The notes: generated by a model not told the origin, from the sequence alone. Positions 36,394 to 50,792 are shown, counted from the stretch's first letter. The stretch is DNA of 64,000 bases from Rhizomys pruinosus (GCA_009823505.1 VZQC01013712.1:1664651-1728650), one strand, 5' to 3'. Program-made: numbers and translations.

Positions 36394-37373
36394 TTTAGTT
36401 TATGCTCACTTATAATTGTTTGTTGTTTTCCATTACTTATCATTTTTTTAACTGCGTGTGTACACCTTGTTATTGGAATCTTTTTACATGCTTAAGGGCA
36501 AAAACTACAAAGACAATAATTCAATATTGTTTCTATCTTACATCGGTTGGGTGGCTATTTCATTTGTGAGACCTACGTTGATAAAAGAGTCAGCTTTGTG
36601 TTTGCATAGTTCTTTGCAATCTCAAAGCATGGTCATTTCTGTAACCCATTCTGTCACTTGCAGGAACATTGGGGAGTTTAGTGCAATGATAATATCATTA
36701 GTACTAACGTTAAGTAGCAGAACACTGATAAGAGAAAGATAGGATTAAAAACTCCATCTCAAGCTTATTGTTTTCTTTCTCATGTTCCATTTCGACTCTG
36801 GTCATGAAGATCTTTAATTTAGGTTGCTGGATGAATGAACTTGAAAGAAGAAAATGTATGATACCTAGAGGATCCTTAAAGGTGTTCACACTATAATTTA
36901 AGTGGAAAGTTCCTGAAATGTCCTTAAGACATCTGTCAGGCAATCCATTGCATGGTCTTAATAAAATATTTCTTTATTTAAAAGGCTTCTAAAATATTGT
37001 AAGCTAAATCCAACAAAAAAGAAGGGAATTAACTACCTACTCCTTATCAGTTGGAATGCTTACAGTAATCCAGGGTAAGTACTTAATATCAAGGGACACT
37101 GAGCCCTCGTTGTCCAAGAAATAGAGATTAAGCCACAATTGGGACCATAGTAGCAGGGTTTACCTCAGCTCTTTTCCTGTTTGCTGTCAGTGAGAGTACG
37201 ATCTGGTATTTTTTGGTTCTCTGATTTCTTTTCACGAATACTGGAAGTCTGTACTTTTTATTGTAGAAATTCATGAATTGCAATGCACCATATTAACCAC
37301 TCCGGTGGGCTGTGTACTGAGTTTGGGAAAGTGTCCCTTTGCTCCTTGCCTTAAGCAATTTCTTTCAGTCAGT

Positions 37374-37546
37374 ATTTTTTTTTTTTTTTTTTTTGGTCTT
37401 TTCGAGACAGGGTTATCCCCGTAGCCCCAGCTGTCCTGGAATGAACTAATTCTGTAGACCAGCGCTGCCTTGAACTCACAAAGATCTTGCCTGCCTCTGC
37501 CTCCTCGAGTGCTAGGATTAAAGTGCGTGCGCCACCACGGCCCGGC
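37374..37546 (-). mobile_element. B1 SINE, second of the pair (A' copy)
   Basis: Antisense B1 that is missing from arm A because of the N gap. It is followed across about 70 bp by the other B1. Confidence 0.9.
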
Positions 37547-37614
37547 TCTTCAGTAGGATTTTAAAGAAAAGAAACAACGACTCTGATGGTGACTTAGAAT
37601 TTATTTTCATTTCA

Positions 37615-37789
37615 TTTTTTTTTTTTTTTGGTCCTTTCGAGGCAGGGTCCTTTTTTCTCCTGCAGCCGCAGCTGTCTGGAACTCACCTCTGTAGCCAGGC
37701 TGGCCTTGAAACTCCAAAAATTCCGGCTTGTCTCGTCCCCCCATCCCGAGTGCTTTAGGCTTAAAGTCGTGTGCGCCACTACGCCCAGC
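37615..37789 (-). mobile_element. B1 SINE, first of the pair (A' copy)
   Basis: Mirror of 23711-23870, with indels in the body. Confidence 0.9.
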
Positions 37790-39552
37790 CTGAATTTATT
37801 TTCATTTCTAGTAGTGAATGGGGAACTATCTTTAAATCCTAAAGTGACATGGAGTGAAGTTAATGGACAAACAGTGAAGAGCATTCAGTAACTCTCCTAA
37901 TCACACCATCCAATAGGCTGGTCGATCCAACTGGAGAGTGAAGGGCACCATTTATGGATGTAATACAACCAGAGAGATATTGACAAACTGATCATCTTAC
38001 AAAGAAGAGCTGTTTAGATGATGAAGCAAGTTGCTCTTAAATGTAAGGTGATTGAAAAGCTCCTAGGATAAAGTATCTCCCATAAAACTGCCCCCAAAGC
38101 AGTTTGTTGTGAAACACTAAAGGGAACAAATCATTGACATATGTTCTTTCTCCTTCATGCTGTCTCTGAGCAGCCAGTTAACAAGACCTGAATGTGTGTG
38201 TCATGATGGTCACATGAAAATGGATTTCATTTTTGTCTTTGCTCAGTTTCAGGTACAAAAATCTCAGGGTGCAAACTGGCTCATACCAGCTCCCCTTCTT
38301 GCCCCTAAACCTCCATCCTTTTCTGGGTATCTCAGTTCTTTTCTAGCCCCCACAGCTCACCCGGCATGCCTCTCTAATTCAAGTGCTTGTTTCAAAAATT
38401 GTCCAATGTCTGTCTTATTTATAAGCTCTTCTCCTTCGATGGTGTTGCTTTGTGCTGTTTTTACTCCATTACCTCATGAGCTTAGCCAATTTGTGAATTG
38501 ATAAAAGCCAAAACCCACTGTTTCCCTTCCAAACTAAGATATTTTTCAAATTTAATAGACATTTCAATTCTATAACTCATAGTCATGACTAACAGTGGGA
38601 CATTCTGGCAACTTTTTCCAGGCCTGTGGGAGCCTTTCCTAGAGTATCACAATTCATAGACTGCAGTTGGACACTTGTTCTCTCTAGAAACAAGGTCAAC
38701 CCTATTGCTGACCTTATAGAACTTGGAAGAAAAATAGCCTGCTTAGAATTACGGAAAGGAGGGCTTTGGGTGTCAGATTAAAGAGTGATTTTTCCTCTCT
38801 CCCCTTCGTCACTCTTATTATATCTCTCTATTTGCTCCACATTTCCTTCAGTGTGTCCTAACCTATGACATGGGGCTATCTATTAACCCCATCAGTGACA
38901 GCCAGTGTCAAAGATCTCACTGGCTTCTATCCTACGAAAATGTTTATGTCATGTTTCTATATCCTGCAAGGGAGGAGAAAAGAAACAATATTAACTACTT
39001 CATTATTAGAAAGGCAGTCTTACTTCTCTGTAAAGTCAGAGACTGGGTACATTTTTACTCCTATGGGCTTATTTCACAGGCAGCTATGCAGAGTCACAGA
39101 TTGGAGAGCTGGAGTGGGGGTGAAGGTGTTAAAGCACATGACAGCAGGATCTGGCAAATGTGCCTAATCCCTGACAGTTAATCTTTAATGGCCATCTTCC
39201 AGCACCAGGGGTTCTCAGTGTCTGCTGCCTGGCTTTTCCACACCACGTAAGGGCTGGAGTAAGATATTTGAGGAAGGGTTTGAATTTTTATTTCTAGGGG
39301 TATGGGCCCTTGATACCCATGGGGACAGATTTTGTTAGGCCCATGATATTTGTGACAAGTTTCAGCCTATGGTTTCTGTGTAAACATGAAAGCATTCGTT
39401 TGGCAAAATAAAATTATTATTATTCTTCACGCCCCCTTCTGTAAACAGAAAAGCTAGGCATTTTGTTGGCAGGAGACTCGGCCAGGATCTAGTAATGTAC
39501 AGTTGAGGAGGTTGCTCAGATAATTATTGGACTTTTTTGTGTGACGCATATT

Positions 39553-40254
39553 ATTTTTTTTTACCTTTTTTTGATTGCTTTGTGTTTTTCATACATCATT
39601 TTGCAATTAAGTTCAGGCATATATCCCCTTACCTTCCCCCACCCCACCCTACCCATCAGACTCTCATTCTGCTGCTTAACTTTTCGCATCTTTCTCTTTT
39701 TTTTTTGGTTTTGTTTTGTTTTACTTTTTAACATAAGTTATATAATTTGTGTTTTTGGGAGTACAAGAACTCCTTCTTGTAAAACCAATTTGCAATTTGT
39801 TGTGCCCAAACCCACACGCTCATGGTCCCACATGTCTAGCAGAGGGGGGCTTGTATGTCAATAAAGTTGATAAAAATGAGTGTCCCTCCTATATTGTTGT
39901 ATTTCCCTTTCACCACAATCGCGACCTTACATTTTACCGCGACCCCTCTTCCGCAGATTGCTCCCTATGCTTAGAAAAAGGGGCACAGTTTGGATGAGAA
40001 GCAAAACAGTCTACTTTCTCTAGAGCTGTGGTCTTGGTCTCTCGTCAATTTATGGCTGTTTATTTCATGGCGCCTTGCCAGCTGTCCAGGCATTAACCTC
40101 TTTCGGATTCCTACAATGAAGCCACACATGCCCTCAGATATTAGGTATTTAAACCAAGTACTACTATATAGCTTTCGATCATTACTAATGACGCACCCGC
40201 AATTCGATATATAGGTATTATTTAAACCATTACTAATGATTATGGTAGGTTACT
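39553..40254 (-). mobile_element. Long-3'-UTR element (A' copy of copy 4)
   Basis: Mirror of 21276-21958, indel-rich, with C-rich and T-rich plus-strand ends. Confidence 0.85.
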
Positions 40255-42202
40255 TTATGACTTATTATGCCATGCATTATACTGTACACTCACACAGAGC
40301 TCACAATAACCTTTCTATATGGGTGAGATATTTTATATTTTATAAGAGTAGAAATGAAGAGTTAAAGAGGATCAGTTACTTATCCATGAATACCATAATA
40401 TTAGTGGGCGTCATATCTGATCACCACATTTGTTTTATGTTGCTTTTCAAGCAATCTATTATACATACCTAGAGAGCATTTGCATTTGCATACAGCAGTC
40501 TGTGTAAACATCACTGATCGATTCCTTTTCTCCTTTTCTAACTGCTTCATGCCCCCTCTACTCTTTGCCTATATATATTTTGTACTTCTGTAATTTTTGA
40601 AGCCTATGCAGACTTCTCTTATGGTCATTTACTTCTTTCTCCTAAATGTAACTTTTCATCACACTGATGATAATTTATTATTATATTAGAGATCCCTTTT
40701 GTTTAGATTTTTTTCTTAGCAATTAGTTTAATATTCTCTAAAATCTGCTACCCTCAAGAGTTCATAATTGCTTATAGTAATATGATCAGATTTGACTGAA
40801 ATTAGTTGCTACATATATAGAAAAGAAACAAATTCTGACGCAAACATATCTACGAGGAAAACATACTCTTACACATACACACACATGCCAGATACACCCA
40901 CCCACACCCACACACACAGGCAAAGAATGCATATAAAAAAGGACTTTGGCTGGGAGCGAAAACCCTTGGAACATTTATAGAAACCTATGATAACTCATCT
41001 GTTGATTCTGAGAGTCCCTATGTGATCTTTGACAGGGATTGATTTACTTTTCTGGGAACTTCATTGGTTTTCTTACATGAACATGGTCCATATTTTGACT
41101 TGATGACTAAAGAAAAAACTATCATATGAGATAGCCTCTACCCAGTAGTGTTTGGAAGTAAACAGGTACTAATGCACTATAGGATTTTCATATTATTCTT
41201 GGATCGTTTGAAAATAGTGTGACCTCTTTGCCCTTGTAACAATTTTACCACCAGAAAGAAATTTGACAATTAGTCTAAAATAGTTTTTGTTACTAATATG
41301 GTGCTTCAATTATAAGGGATAAATTATGAATATTTAAAAGTTAACCAGGGACTATGTAAAACTCAAGCAAAGTGCCACAGAGATAAGTATTTGGGGCCAA
41401 AATATTTTGTTCAAGGAGACACAATCATGTGGAATAATTTGCCCTATTAAGATGGACAGAGACATAATAGTGTTGTCTGTATAAATGAGTTTGCAGCAGC
41501 TGGCATAAGACATTTTAATGGTGTGTGAGACAAAGACAAAGGCTGCTGAGAGAAAGCTGAAGTGGAAATGAGACCTAAGGAAAAGCGTGTGGAGGAGACT
41601 GGTCCTTTCCTGTCTAGCAATTCCTTATGTCATTATGATTCATCCATAGTAGTTTATAAAGGCAGTTAAGTGTCCGTGTCCTTCTTTTGCTGTCAAATAG
41701 GACGATAATTCATTGCTTATGTCCATAAATCATTTTTGTGTACCAAGAGTACATTGGAGCTAAAATGTCTCTTTGATTTGACACCATGATCCAGTGGGGC
41801 TCTGGCAAAGCAGCTGGTAAATGCCAGATACAGAAGCCTGAGTGATGAGCTGCATGCACACATATCTGTAGGGGGAAAGGTGAATCCTTTCTGTGCTACA
41901 CTGCTTTGATCTTTTACTGGCCTAGAAACCACTCAGTTGCGTGGATGGAATACAGTAGTCATTTAGAATGTTTCTATCATTCACATCAAATTCTATCTAC
42001 ACTACTTGATAACAAAAGCTGCTCTGTGGGAAGAGACAGAACTGTAATAATAATGATGTTCTTAAGTTATTAGATGAGTATTCCAAGTGATTGCCCAATT
42101 TTGATCGTAAAGACACCAGATACCATGAACTCATGTCTGTGTCATAATAATTGTACTTAGAAACCACTGTTTTGCACTTTTTCTAATAAAAGGAATTATA
42201 AT

Positions 42203-42394
42203 GGGCTCAGTTGACAAAATGGTCACCTAGCATGGAAGATACCCTGAGCTCAATCCTCAGCACTGTAGAAAACCAGGAAATGTGGACAAGGCTATAATCC
42301 TAACTTCAGGCGTTATGTTCCATATTGGCTTCATAGCAAGTTTTACGGGCTAGCTGAGATACAATCAATTACCAATGTATCAAGAAATAAAAAG
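42203..42394 (+). mobile_element. B4-like SINE (A' copy)
   Basis: Mirror of 19175-19362. The tRNA-like half is clean and the B1-like half is indel-rich. Confidence 0.7.
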
Positions 42395-42500
42395 ACATTT
42401 AGCATTACATTTTAATGACCTAGATCCTCTTGCTCCTAAAACCAATCATTTGCTCTTTATCTTATCTTCGATATGACGAAAATTACTTTTATGAACCTAT

Positions 42501-43331
42501 TTTTTTTATTGAGACTTTGGGTATTTATACTAGCATGTTCACACAATTTCACCCGTGTCAGGAATTATATTCCCACGTCACGTCCCCCCCACCCCACCCC
42601 TACCCATCCCAGCATTCTGCCATTCTGCCGTAAACTTTCTGCATCTTTCTGGGTTTTTTTTGTTTTGTTTTGTTTTTGTTTTCATTTTTACCAAATAAGT
42701 GACATTTTGTGCGTACAAGCACCTTCATGTCAAACCCAATTTTGCAAGCGTTGTGCCTAAACCTACACAGCTCATGGGTTCCACTATCCAGCAGGGGGGG
42801 TCTTGTATGTTCAATCTAGTTTATCAAATGAGTGTCCGGTCTTTATTGTTGTAGTTTCACCATAACCCCAATCGAAGCCCTTACATTCCACCACACCCCC
42901 CCTCTCAGCAGATTGTCTTAGGCTTCGAAAAGGGCCACAGGTTGGATGAGAAGCAAAACAGTCTACTTTCTCTGGAGCTGTTGTTTGGTCTCTATTCAAT
43001 TCTGGATGTTTTTTCCCATGGGCTGCCAGCTTGTCAAGGAATAACCTTTCAATACTAATAAAGCACATGCAACTAGATATATAAGTATTTAAAAACGTAT
43101 AATATTATAGCTTTGATTCCTTACTATGAAAAGACATGCATTAGATATATAGGTATTTTAAACAGTACTAATTTTTATGGCTAGTTATTTGGTATAGACA
43201 AATCATGTTTGGATAGTATGTTGATCCATGAATTAAATTTTTTCTGTTAAATATAACAGGATCTTACCGTGGTTTATAACATCTCCTAACAATTAGGATG
43301 AGTTCGTAAGCTTGTGGCATCAGCCCGTGAA
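42501..43331 (-). mobile_element. Long-3'-UTR element (A' copy of copy 3)
   Basis: Mirror of 18260-19070, indel-rich. Confidence 0.85.
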
Positions 43332-43918
43332 TTTCTGAACCTTTTAATTTAGCTGGCTGATTCTCACTAAGGTTCAAAGTGAAAGCACATTTAGGACAGT
43401 GGACTATTATATTTTCATCTAATGTGTTGATTATCCAAAGTAGTACTATTTAATATTTAATGTCGTTTCGCATTGTGTCATGCATATGTGTTACACTGTT
43501 TTGTATATTTGTAGATGCATATACAGCACGATACACCAAACCATCTGGCATCCATTGCCTGAACTCAGAATTGATCCCTAGCAACAACCTCGACTCTCTG
43601 TTCACTTTATTCTTGGGGAAGACCCAGAATCTCTTGGGCAAATCGAACTCATGCATTCTTGTTGTTTCTCACAAGCCAGTTCCCAGGAATCTCTTGTCTT
43701 GCCTTCAGAGTTTGGGGATTATAGGCAAGCCATCACCTACAGGGCTTTTACATGAGTTGTGAGGATCTGAATATTATTAAATACTTATTATGCTTGCTGA
43801 GTATAGATGAACAAAAATATCTCCCTGGTTGAGCTGGAAACACAATGAAAGGATATTTGTTAAATAGTTAGAGATATAAATAAAGGTATAATTACATGTC
43901 AATTTAATAATAAGAACG

Positions 43919-44171
43919 AGCCGGGGCTTGGTGGCCCAGATGTCCTTTTCATTCTTAGCACTTCGGGAGGCAGAGGCCAGTTGGATCTCTGTGAAGGTCA
44001 AGGCCAGCCTGGTTCTACAGAATGAGTTCCCGGACAACTGGGACTACAGGGATGGACCCTGTATCAAACTTACCAGAAAACTTAAAATAAGAAGAAAGAA
44101 AGTTTATGGATTTAAGCTCAGTGCTGATGCTTTGCCTAACACACGGTAGGGCTTGCTGGTCTACCCTGGCA
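43919..44171 (+). mobile_element. B1 plus ID-like SINE (A' copy)
   Basis: Mirror of 17442-17679, in sense orientation here. Confidence 0.8.
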
Positions 44172-45653
44172 AAACAAAACACACATACACAAACCTAACA
44201 CACACATACACACACACACAATAAATAGAAACACACAAAAGTAGCAGACTGAATTTGGGAAACCGTCTACTTGAAACACAACTTTCATGTTGGACTTTGT
44301 ATCTTATGAAAAAGCCCTCTGGGTGAAGGTGCCTGAAAATATTTCAGCAAAAAGAATGACATATAATGATCGTGCCTTGAACTGAAATCATTGATAATAG
44401 AGTTACAAAAATTACAGATGAAAAACACTCTTTTGAGATAAAAATGATTATTTTCTCATGATGATTCATAGGTTTTTGGTTTTAGTAATCAGAGAGACAG
44501 TAGTGCTATTTACTGAAATGGGGAAGATTAAAAGAATTCAGAATTTTGTGGGGAGTTTTGAAAGTTCTGTTTCAGCTGATTTTTAAAGATACATATTAGG
44601 TACTTTCTAGAGCATGTTGAGTAGACAGTTGGATATATGAGTCCGGCATTCAGAGAAACACGGGGGCTGGATATATAAATTTTAGGGGTTTTTTGCATGG
44701 TATATAGGGCTAGATGCAATAAAGTACTAAATTATGTGGGAAAACTGATGATTGGTATAGGAGATCAATGCAAACCGCAGCTCCTTGGCCCTATGTTACT
44801 GATCATCCCCAGAATCATGACAGTGTGTAAAAGCCATTCATCATGATTTTTTCAAAGCTCATCAAACTGCTAAATATCAAGCATGATGTTCTTTCTCCCT
44901 GTATTTTGCTGATATGTGGGGCAATTTCCAACATTTAGCTGACATTTGAATCTTTTAGACCTAGAAGAATATAATTTGTTGTATGATAAAAATAACTACT
45001 ATTAGACAACTTTGGAACCATATTTGTCACTTCACAGACATCACTTCTGATCTTTACCGTAGGCCTGAAGAGAAACTCAGACATAAGAAATTATAGAATT
45101 TACTTAAGACCATATTGCAAATAAAATGGGACCTATTCTTGGTTCCATAATGTAGGGAAAGTGAGTCAGTATTGTCTTTTAAATTCTCCCAATTATGTAT
45201 ATTAGGATCTTTGTATTACTGCTCAAGAAATTAATATTGGAAGATATGAACCATTTCTGCGGTAGGTCTGCTAGATATTGAATATTTAAAATAAGCACCT
45301 ATTCATACAGGAGGTTAATGGGCTCTGTCTCGTGCTTTCTTTTGTGTACATCCCGATTTATATTGGGATGCTCATCACTTTGCCTCGAATCGTTTGCGTA
45401 AACTAGTTTAGCAACTGTAGGTTCCAAACACTTTGTATACCTCTATGAATAAATGTGAAAACAAATCCATGCCAAATTTAATACAATGACAGGACACTAA
45501 ATCATGCTCCCATAATGGTTCATCCTAACTGATGCGCTGTCATCTTTATGAATTTTACTTCTTGCATTCAATTCTACTTTTACAAATGTAGGGTTAAAGT
45601 TGGTTTAATATTTTGTTGGCAAAGAAAAGAACCCGCAATATTAGTCTCTTTTC

Positions 45654-46708
45654 CAATTTATTTGAAGTTTTGTTGCATTTTCATACATCATTTCTCATTC
45701 TAGTCTAGAATTCATCTCCCCCATCCATGCCCCCCACCCACCAAAGTCCATTGCCACCCTTATATTCCCTGCCACTGTATCTTTTTTTTAATTTAATTAA
45801 AAAAAAAAAAAATTTTTTTTAAAAAGCAGAGATTATTGTCCTTAGGGAACTTACTGCTTCAGTTGGTTCCTGTCCCAGTTCCTCTGATTTTGTAGTTCTC
45901 TCCAATCTGTATCGCTTCAACATAAGCTTACATACACACCCACCACAACCCACACACACCACACACACATATATATCTCTCTAACCTAAAAATTATGTCA
46001 TCTGTACACACACTGCTTGTCATTTCCATATCTATTTCAGGATTCACATGTTTCCCTTTTATAAATTTAATATTACTCTAAAATGTGCCTACATATCCTA
46101 CACCCTTATACCAAGGTTACACAGTCTCAAAATATGTGTTGGGTTAATCTAGAGCCTGTTAAAAGACTTTACATCACTAAGAGCACAGTTGCTTTTAGGG
46201 AAGGGGGATATATAACCATTGCATGGTACCTTGCTTTGCCTTACAACTCAGTGCTTGCTGCTAGCATTACAACTGAGTTATACCAATTTGTTCCTTTTCT
46301 TTCCCGAAACAGTGTACTTCACTTGCATATCTTTAGTTCCTCCATTTACCGCAACAGCCCCATGACGTCATCTTTCTTCCCGCTGCCTCGAACTCCATTG
46401 TGTCAGATTTACCACGTTTTCTCTATCCACTCATTGGTTGAGGGCATTTAGTTTGTTTCCAGTTCTTCCACTATTGTGAAGAGGGTGCAATGTACTGGCT
46501 GTGCCTGATCTCTGTGGTAGCGATGCAGTTCTCTGTGGGCTATATCCAGGAGTCGGCCATGTATAGCTGGGTACACTTATTCTGCGTTCTTTTCAGGGTT
46601 CTCCATACTGCATTTCCATAGTGGTTGTATGAGTTACCATTCCCACCAGCAGTTGGTGAGTGGCTCCCTTTCCCCACAACCTTCAAGCATTTGGTCTCAT
46701 TTGTTTTT
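45654..46708 (-). mobile_element. L1-A 3' part (A' copy)
   Basis: Mirror of 14966-16005. The 122-codon plus-strand frame at 46083-46451 is antisense to the ORF2 end and 3' UTR and is not a gene. Confidence 0.8.
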
Positions 46709-47481
46709 TGTTTCTTTTTTATGGATGTGTGTATGAATCATCATCATTTTCATTCTATTTTTCCAGCAATTCACCCTATTCATTTCCCCCCCACCCCACC
46801 CCACTCCATCCCAGTCATTTTACTCTATCCATTAATTGTCAGGAATCTTCTCTCAGTATTTTTTATGCTTAGGAATTACATTTTCCTCGGTTAATTCATG
46901 TAATTTACAATATGGATAAATAATCTACCTATATACAGTAATTACGTATTTTGAAAATAATTGGTGGGTGTACTCTATATGATGCTATTGAGGGATTCAT
47001 CTTATGACACCCATAGCCTCTGCCTCGTCAGATAAACCCCAGAACATATAAACATTACTGTCATTCTGATGCTTTCCTCGGGAGATTTGTTGTTAGCATA
47101 ACACAATGACTGACACCATTCTCTGTTTCTTTCGGGACGTGTCACCTCACCAGCATAATGGCTTCGAGCTCCATCCATTTACCTGCAAAGTTCATATCAT
47201 CTTTCTTTACTGCTGTTTAGGCTGTTTAGAATTCCATTGTGTAGATAGACCAGGATTTCTTTATCCACTCATCTGTGAGGGGCATATGGGTTGGTCCTTC
47301 CCCGCTCTTCCACCTATTGTGAAGAGAGCTGCAAATAAACCTGTATGTGCATATATGTTTGCCTATGGTATGCGTCTTTTGGTATATACCCAGGAGTAGT
47401 GTATGATTGGGTCATATAGTCTTAAGTCATTCCGAGTTCTTTAAGGGTTCTCCACACTGCTTTCCATAGTGGTTGTACATT
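46709..47481 (-). mobile_element. L1-B ORF2 C-terminus and 3' UTR (A' copy)
   Basis: Mirror of about 14223-14965, cut at the palindrome centre. Indels break the ORF2 frame that is open in arm A. Confidence 0.85.
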
Positions 47482-47482
47482 N
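47482..47482. other. Single N at the centre of an exact palindrome
   Basis: The sequence reads TTGTACATT-N-AATGTACAA and remains mirror-symmetric outward on both sides as far as the window allows (30964 pairs with 64000). Confidence 0.98.
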
Positions 47483-48255
47483 AATGTACAACCACTATGG
47501 AAAGCAGTGTGGAGAACCCTTAAAGAACTCGGAATGACTTAAGACTATATGACCCAATCATACACTACTCCTGGGTATATACCAAAAGACGCATACCATA
47601 GGCAAACATATATGCACATACAGGTTTATTTGCAGCTCTCTTCACAATAGGTGGAAGAGCGGGGAAGGACCAACCCATATGCCCCTCACAGATGAGTGGA
47701 TAAAGAAATCCTGGTCTATCTACACAATGGAATTCTAAACAGCCTAAACAGCAGTAAAGAAAGATGATATGAACTTTGCAGGTAAATGGATGGAGCTCGA
47801 AGCCATTATGCTGGTGAGGTGACACGTCCCGAAAGAAACAGAGAATGGTGTCAGTCATTGTGTTATGCTAACAACAAATCTCCCGAGGAAAGCATCAGAA
47901 TGACAGTAATGTTTATATGTTCTGGGGTTTATCTGACGAGGCAGAGGCTATGGGTGTCATAAGATGAATCCCTCAATAGCATCATATAGAGTACACCCAC
48001 CAATTATTTTCAAAATACGTAATTACTGTATATAGGTAGATTATTTATCCATATTGTAAATTACATGAATTAACCGAGGAAAATGTAATTCCTAAGCATA
48101 AAAAATACTGAGAGAAGATTCCTGACAATTAATGGATAGAGTAAAATGACTGGGATGGAGTGGGGTGGGGTGGGGGGGAAATGAATAGGGTGAATTGCTG
48201 GAAAAATAGAATGAAAATGATGATGATTCATACACACATCCATAAAAAAGAAACA
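47483..48255 (+). mobile_element. L1-B C-terminus and 3' UTR (A'' copy)
   Basis: Exact mirror of 46709-47481. It corresponds to about 14223-14965. Confidence 0.85.
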
Positions 48256-49310
48256 AAAAACAAATGAGACCAAATGCTTGAAGGTTGTGGGGAAAGGGAG
48301 CCACTCACCAACTGCTGGTGGGAATGGTAACTCATACAACCACTATGGAAATGCAGTATGGAGAACCCTGAAAAGAACGCAGAATAAGTGTACCCAGCTA
48401 TACATGGCCGACTCCTGGATATAGCCCACAGAGAACTGCATCGCTACCACAGAGATCAGGCACAGCCAGTACATTGCACCCTCTTCACAATAGTGGAAGA
48501 ACTGGAAACAAACTAAATGCCCTCAACCAATGAGTGGATAGAGAAAACGTGGTAAATCTGACACAATGGAGTTCGAGGCAGCGGGAAGAAAGATGACGTC
48601 ATGGGGCTGTTGCGGTAAATGGAGGAACTAAAGATATGCAAGTGAAGTACACTGTTTCGGGAAAGAAAAGGAACAAATTGGTATAACTCAGTTGTAATGC
48701 TAGCAGCAAGCACTGAGTTGTAAGGCAAAGCAAGGTACCATGCAATGGTTATATATCCCCCTTCCCTAAAAGCAACTGTGCTCTTAGTGATGTAAAGTCT
48801 TTTAACAGGCTCTAGATTAACCCAACACATATTTTGAGACTGTGTAACCTTGGTATAAGGGTGTAGGATATGTAGGCACATTTTAGAGTAATATTAAATT
48901 TATAAAAGGGAAACATGTGAATCCTGAAATAGATATGGAAATGACAAGCAGTGTGTGTACAGATGACATAATTTTTAGGTTAGAGAGATATATATGTGTG
49001 TGTGGTGTGTGTGGGTTGTGGTGGGTGTGTATGTAAGCTTATGTTGAAGCGATACAGATTGGAGAGAACTACAAAATCAGAGGAACTGGGACAGGAACCA
49101 ACTGAAGCAGTAAGTTCCCTAAGGACAATAATCTCTGCTTTTTAAAAAAAATTTTTTTTTTTTTTAATTAAATTAAAAAAAAGATACAGTGGCAGGGAAT
49201 ATAAGGGTGGCAATGGACTTTGGTGGGTGGGGGGCATGGATGGGGGAGATGAATTCTAGACTAGAATGAGAAATGATGTATGAAAATGCAACAAAACTTC
49301 AAATAAATTG
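48256..49310 (+). mobile_element. L1-A 3' part (A'' copy)
   Basis: Exact mirror of 45654-46708. The TG repeat in its 3' UTR (about 48993-49030) is irregular compared with the clean run at 15700-15733. Confidence 0.8.
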
Positions 49311-50744
49311 GAAAAGAGACTAATATTGCGGGTTCTTTTCTTTGCCAACAAAATATTAAACCAACTTTAACCCTACATTTGTAAAAGTAGAATTGAATGC
49401 AAGAAGTAAAATTCATAAAGATGACAGCGCATCAGTTAGGATGAACCATTATGGGAGCATGATTTAGTGTCCTGTCATTGTATTAAATTTGGCATGGATT
49501 TGTTTTCACATTTATTCATAGAGGTATACAAAGTGTTTGGAACCTACAGTTGCTAAACTAGTTTACGCAAACGATTCGAGGCAAAGTGATGAGCATCCCA
49601 ATATAAATCGGGATGTACACAAAAGAAAGCACGAGACAGAGCCCATTAACCTCCTGTATGAATAGGTGCTTATTTTAAATATTCAATATCTAGCAGACCT
49701 ACCGCAGAAATGGTTCATATCTTCCAATATTAATTTCTTGAGCAGTAATACAAAGATCCTAATATACATAATTGGGAGAATTTAAAAGACAATACTGACT
49801 CACTTTCCCTACATTATGGAACCAAGAATAGGTCCCATTTTATTTGCAATATGGTCTTAAGTAAATTCTATAATTTCTTATGTCTGAGTTTCTCTTCAGG
49901 CCTACGGTAAAGATCAGAAGTGATGTCTGTGAAGTGACAAATATGGTTCCAAAGTTGTCTAATAGTAGTTATTTTTATCATACAACAAATTATATTCTTC
50001 TAGGTCTAAAAGATTCAAATGTCAGCTAAATGTTGGAAATTGCCCCACATATCAGCAAAATACAGGGAGAAAGAACATCATGCTTGATATTTAGCAGTTT
50101 GATGAGCTTTGAAAAAATCATGATGAATGGCTTTTACACACTGTCATGATTCTGGGGATGATCAGTAACATAGGGCCAAGGAGCTGCGGTTTGCATTGAT
50201 CTCCTATACCAATCATCAGTTTTCCCACATAATTTAGTACTTTATTGCATCTAGCCCTATATACCATGCAAAAAACCCCTAAAATTTATATATCCAGCCC
50301 CCGTGTTTCTCTGAATGCCGGACTCATATATCCAACTGTCTACTCAACATGCTCTAGAAAGTACCTAATATGTATCTTTAAAAATCAGCTGAAACAGAAC
50401 TTTCAAAACTCCCCACAAAATTCTGAATTCTTTTAATCTTCCCCATTTCAGTAAATAGCACTACTGTCTCTCTGATTACTAAAACCAAAAACCTATGAAT
50501 CATCATGAGAAAATAATCATTTTTATCTCAAAAGAGTGTTTTTCATCTGTAATTTTTGTAACTCTATTATCAATGATTTCAGTTCAAGGCACGATCATTA
50601 TATGTCATTCTTTTTGCTGAAATATTTTCAGGCACCTTCACCCAGAGGGCTTTTTCATAAGATACAAAGTCCAACATGAAAGTTGTGTTTCAAGTAGACG
50701 GTTTCCCAAATTCAGTCTGCTACTTTTGTGTGTTTCTATTTATT
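49311..50744. other. No recognisable feature
   Basis: Counterpart of 16006-17390. From about 49775 to 50573 it is essentially identical to arm A. Confidence 0.45.
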
Positions 50745-50792
50745 GTGTGTGTGTGTATGTGTGTGTTAGGTTTGTGTATGTGTGTTTTGTTT

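Larger units (their letters stand above)
30574..47481. repeat. Inverted-repeat arm A' (reverse complement of A)
   Basis: Reverse complement of arm A. Islands of several hundred bases are essentially identical to A (for example 44390-45190, 41510-42280 and 38560-39360). They alternate with stretches full of single-base insertions and deletions. It contains one element absent from A (31434-31918). Confidence 0.95.

Noticed and set aside
46083..46451. 122-codon frame in A' (and its mirror in A'')
   Set aside because: It is antisense to L1-A ORF2 end and 3' UTR sequence and depends on indels not present in arm A.
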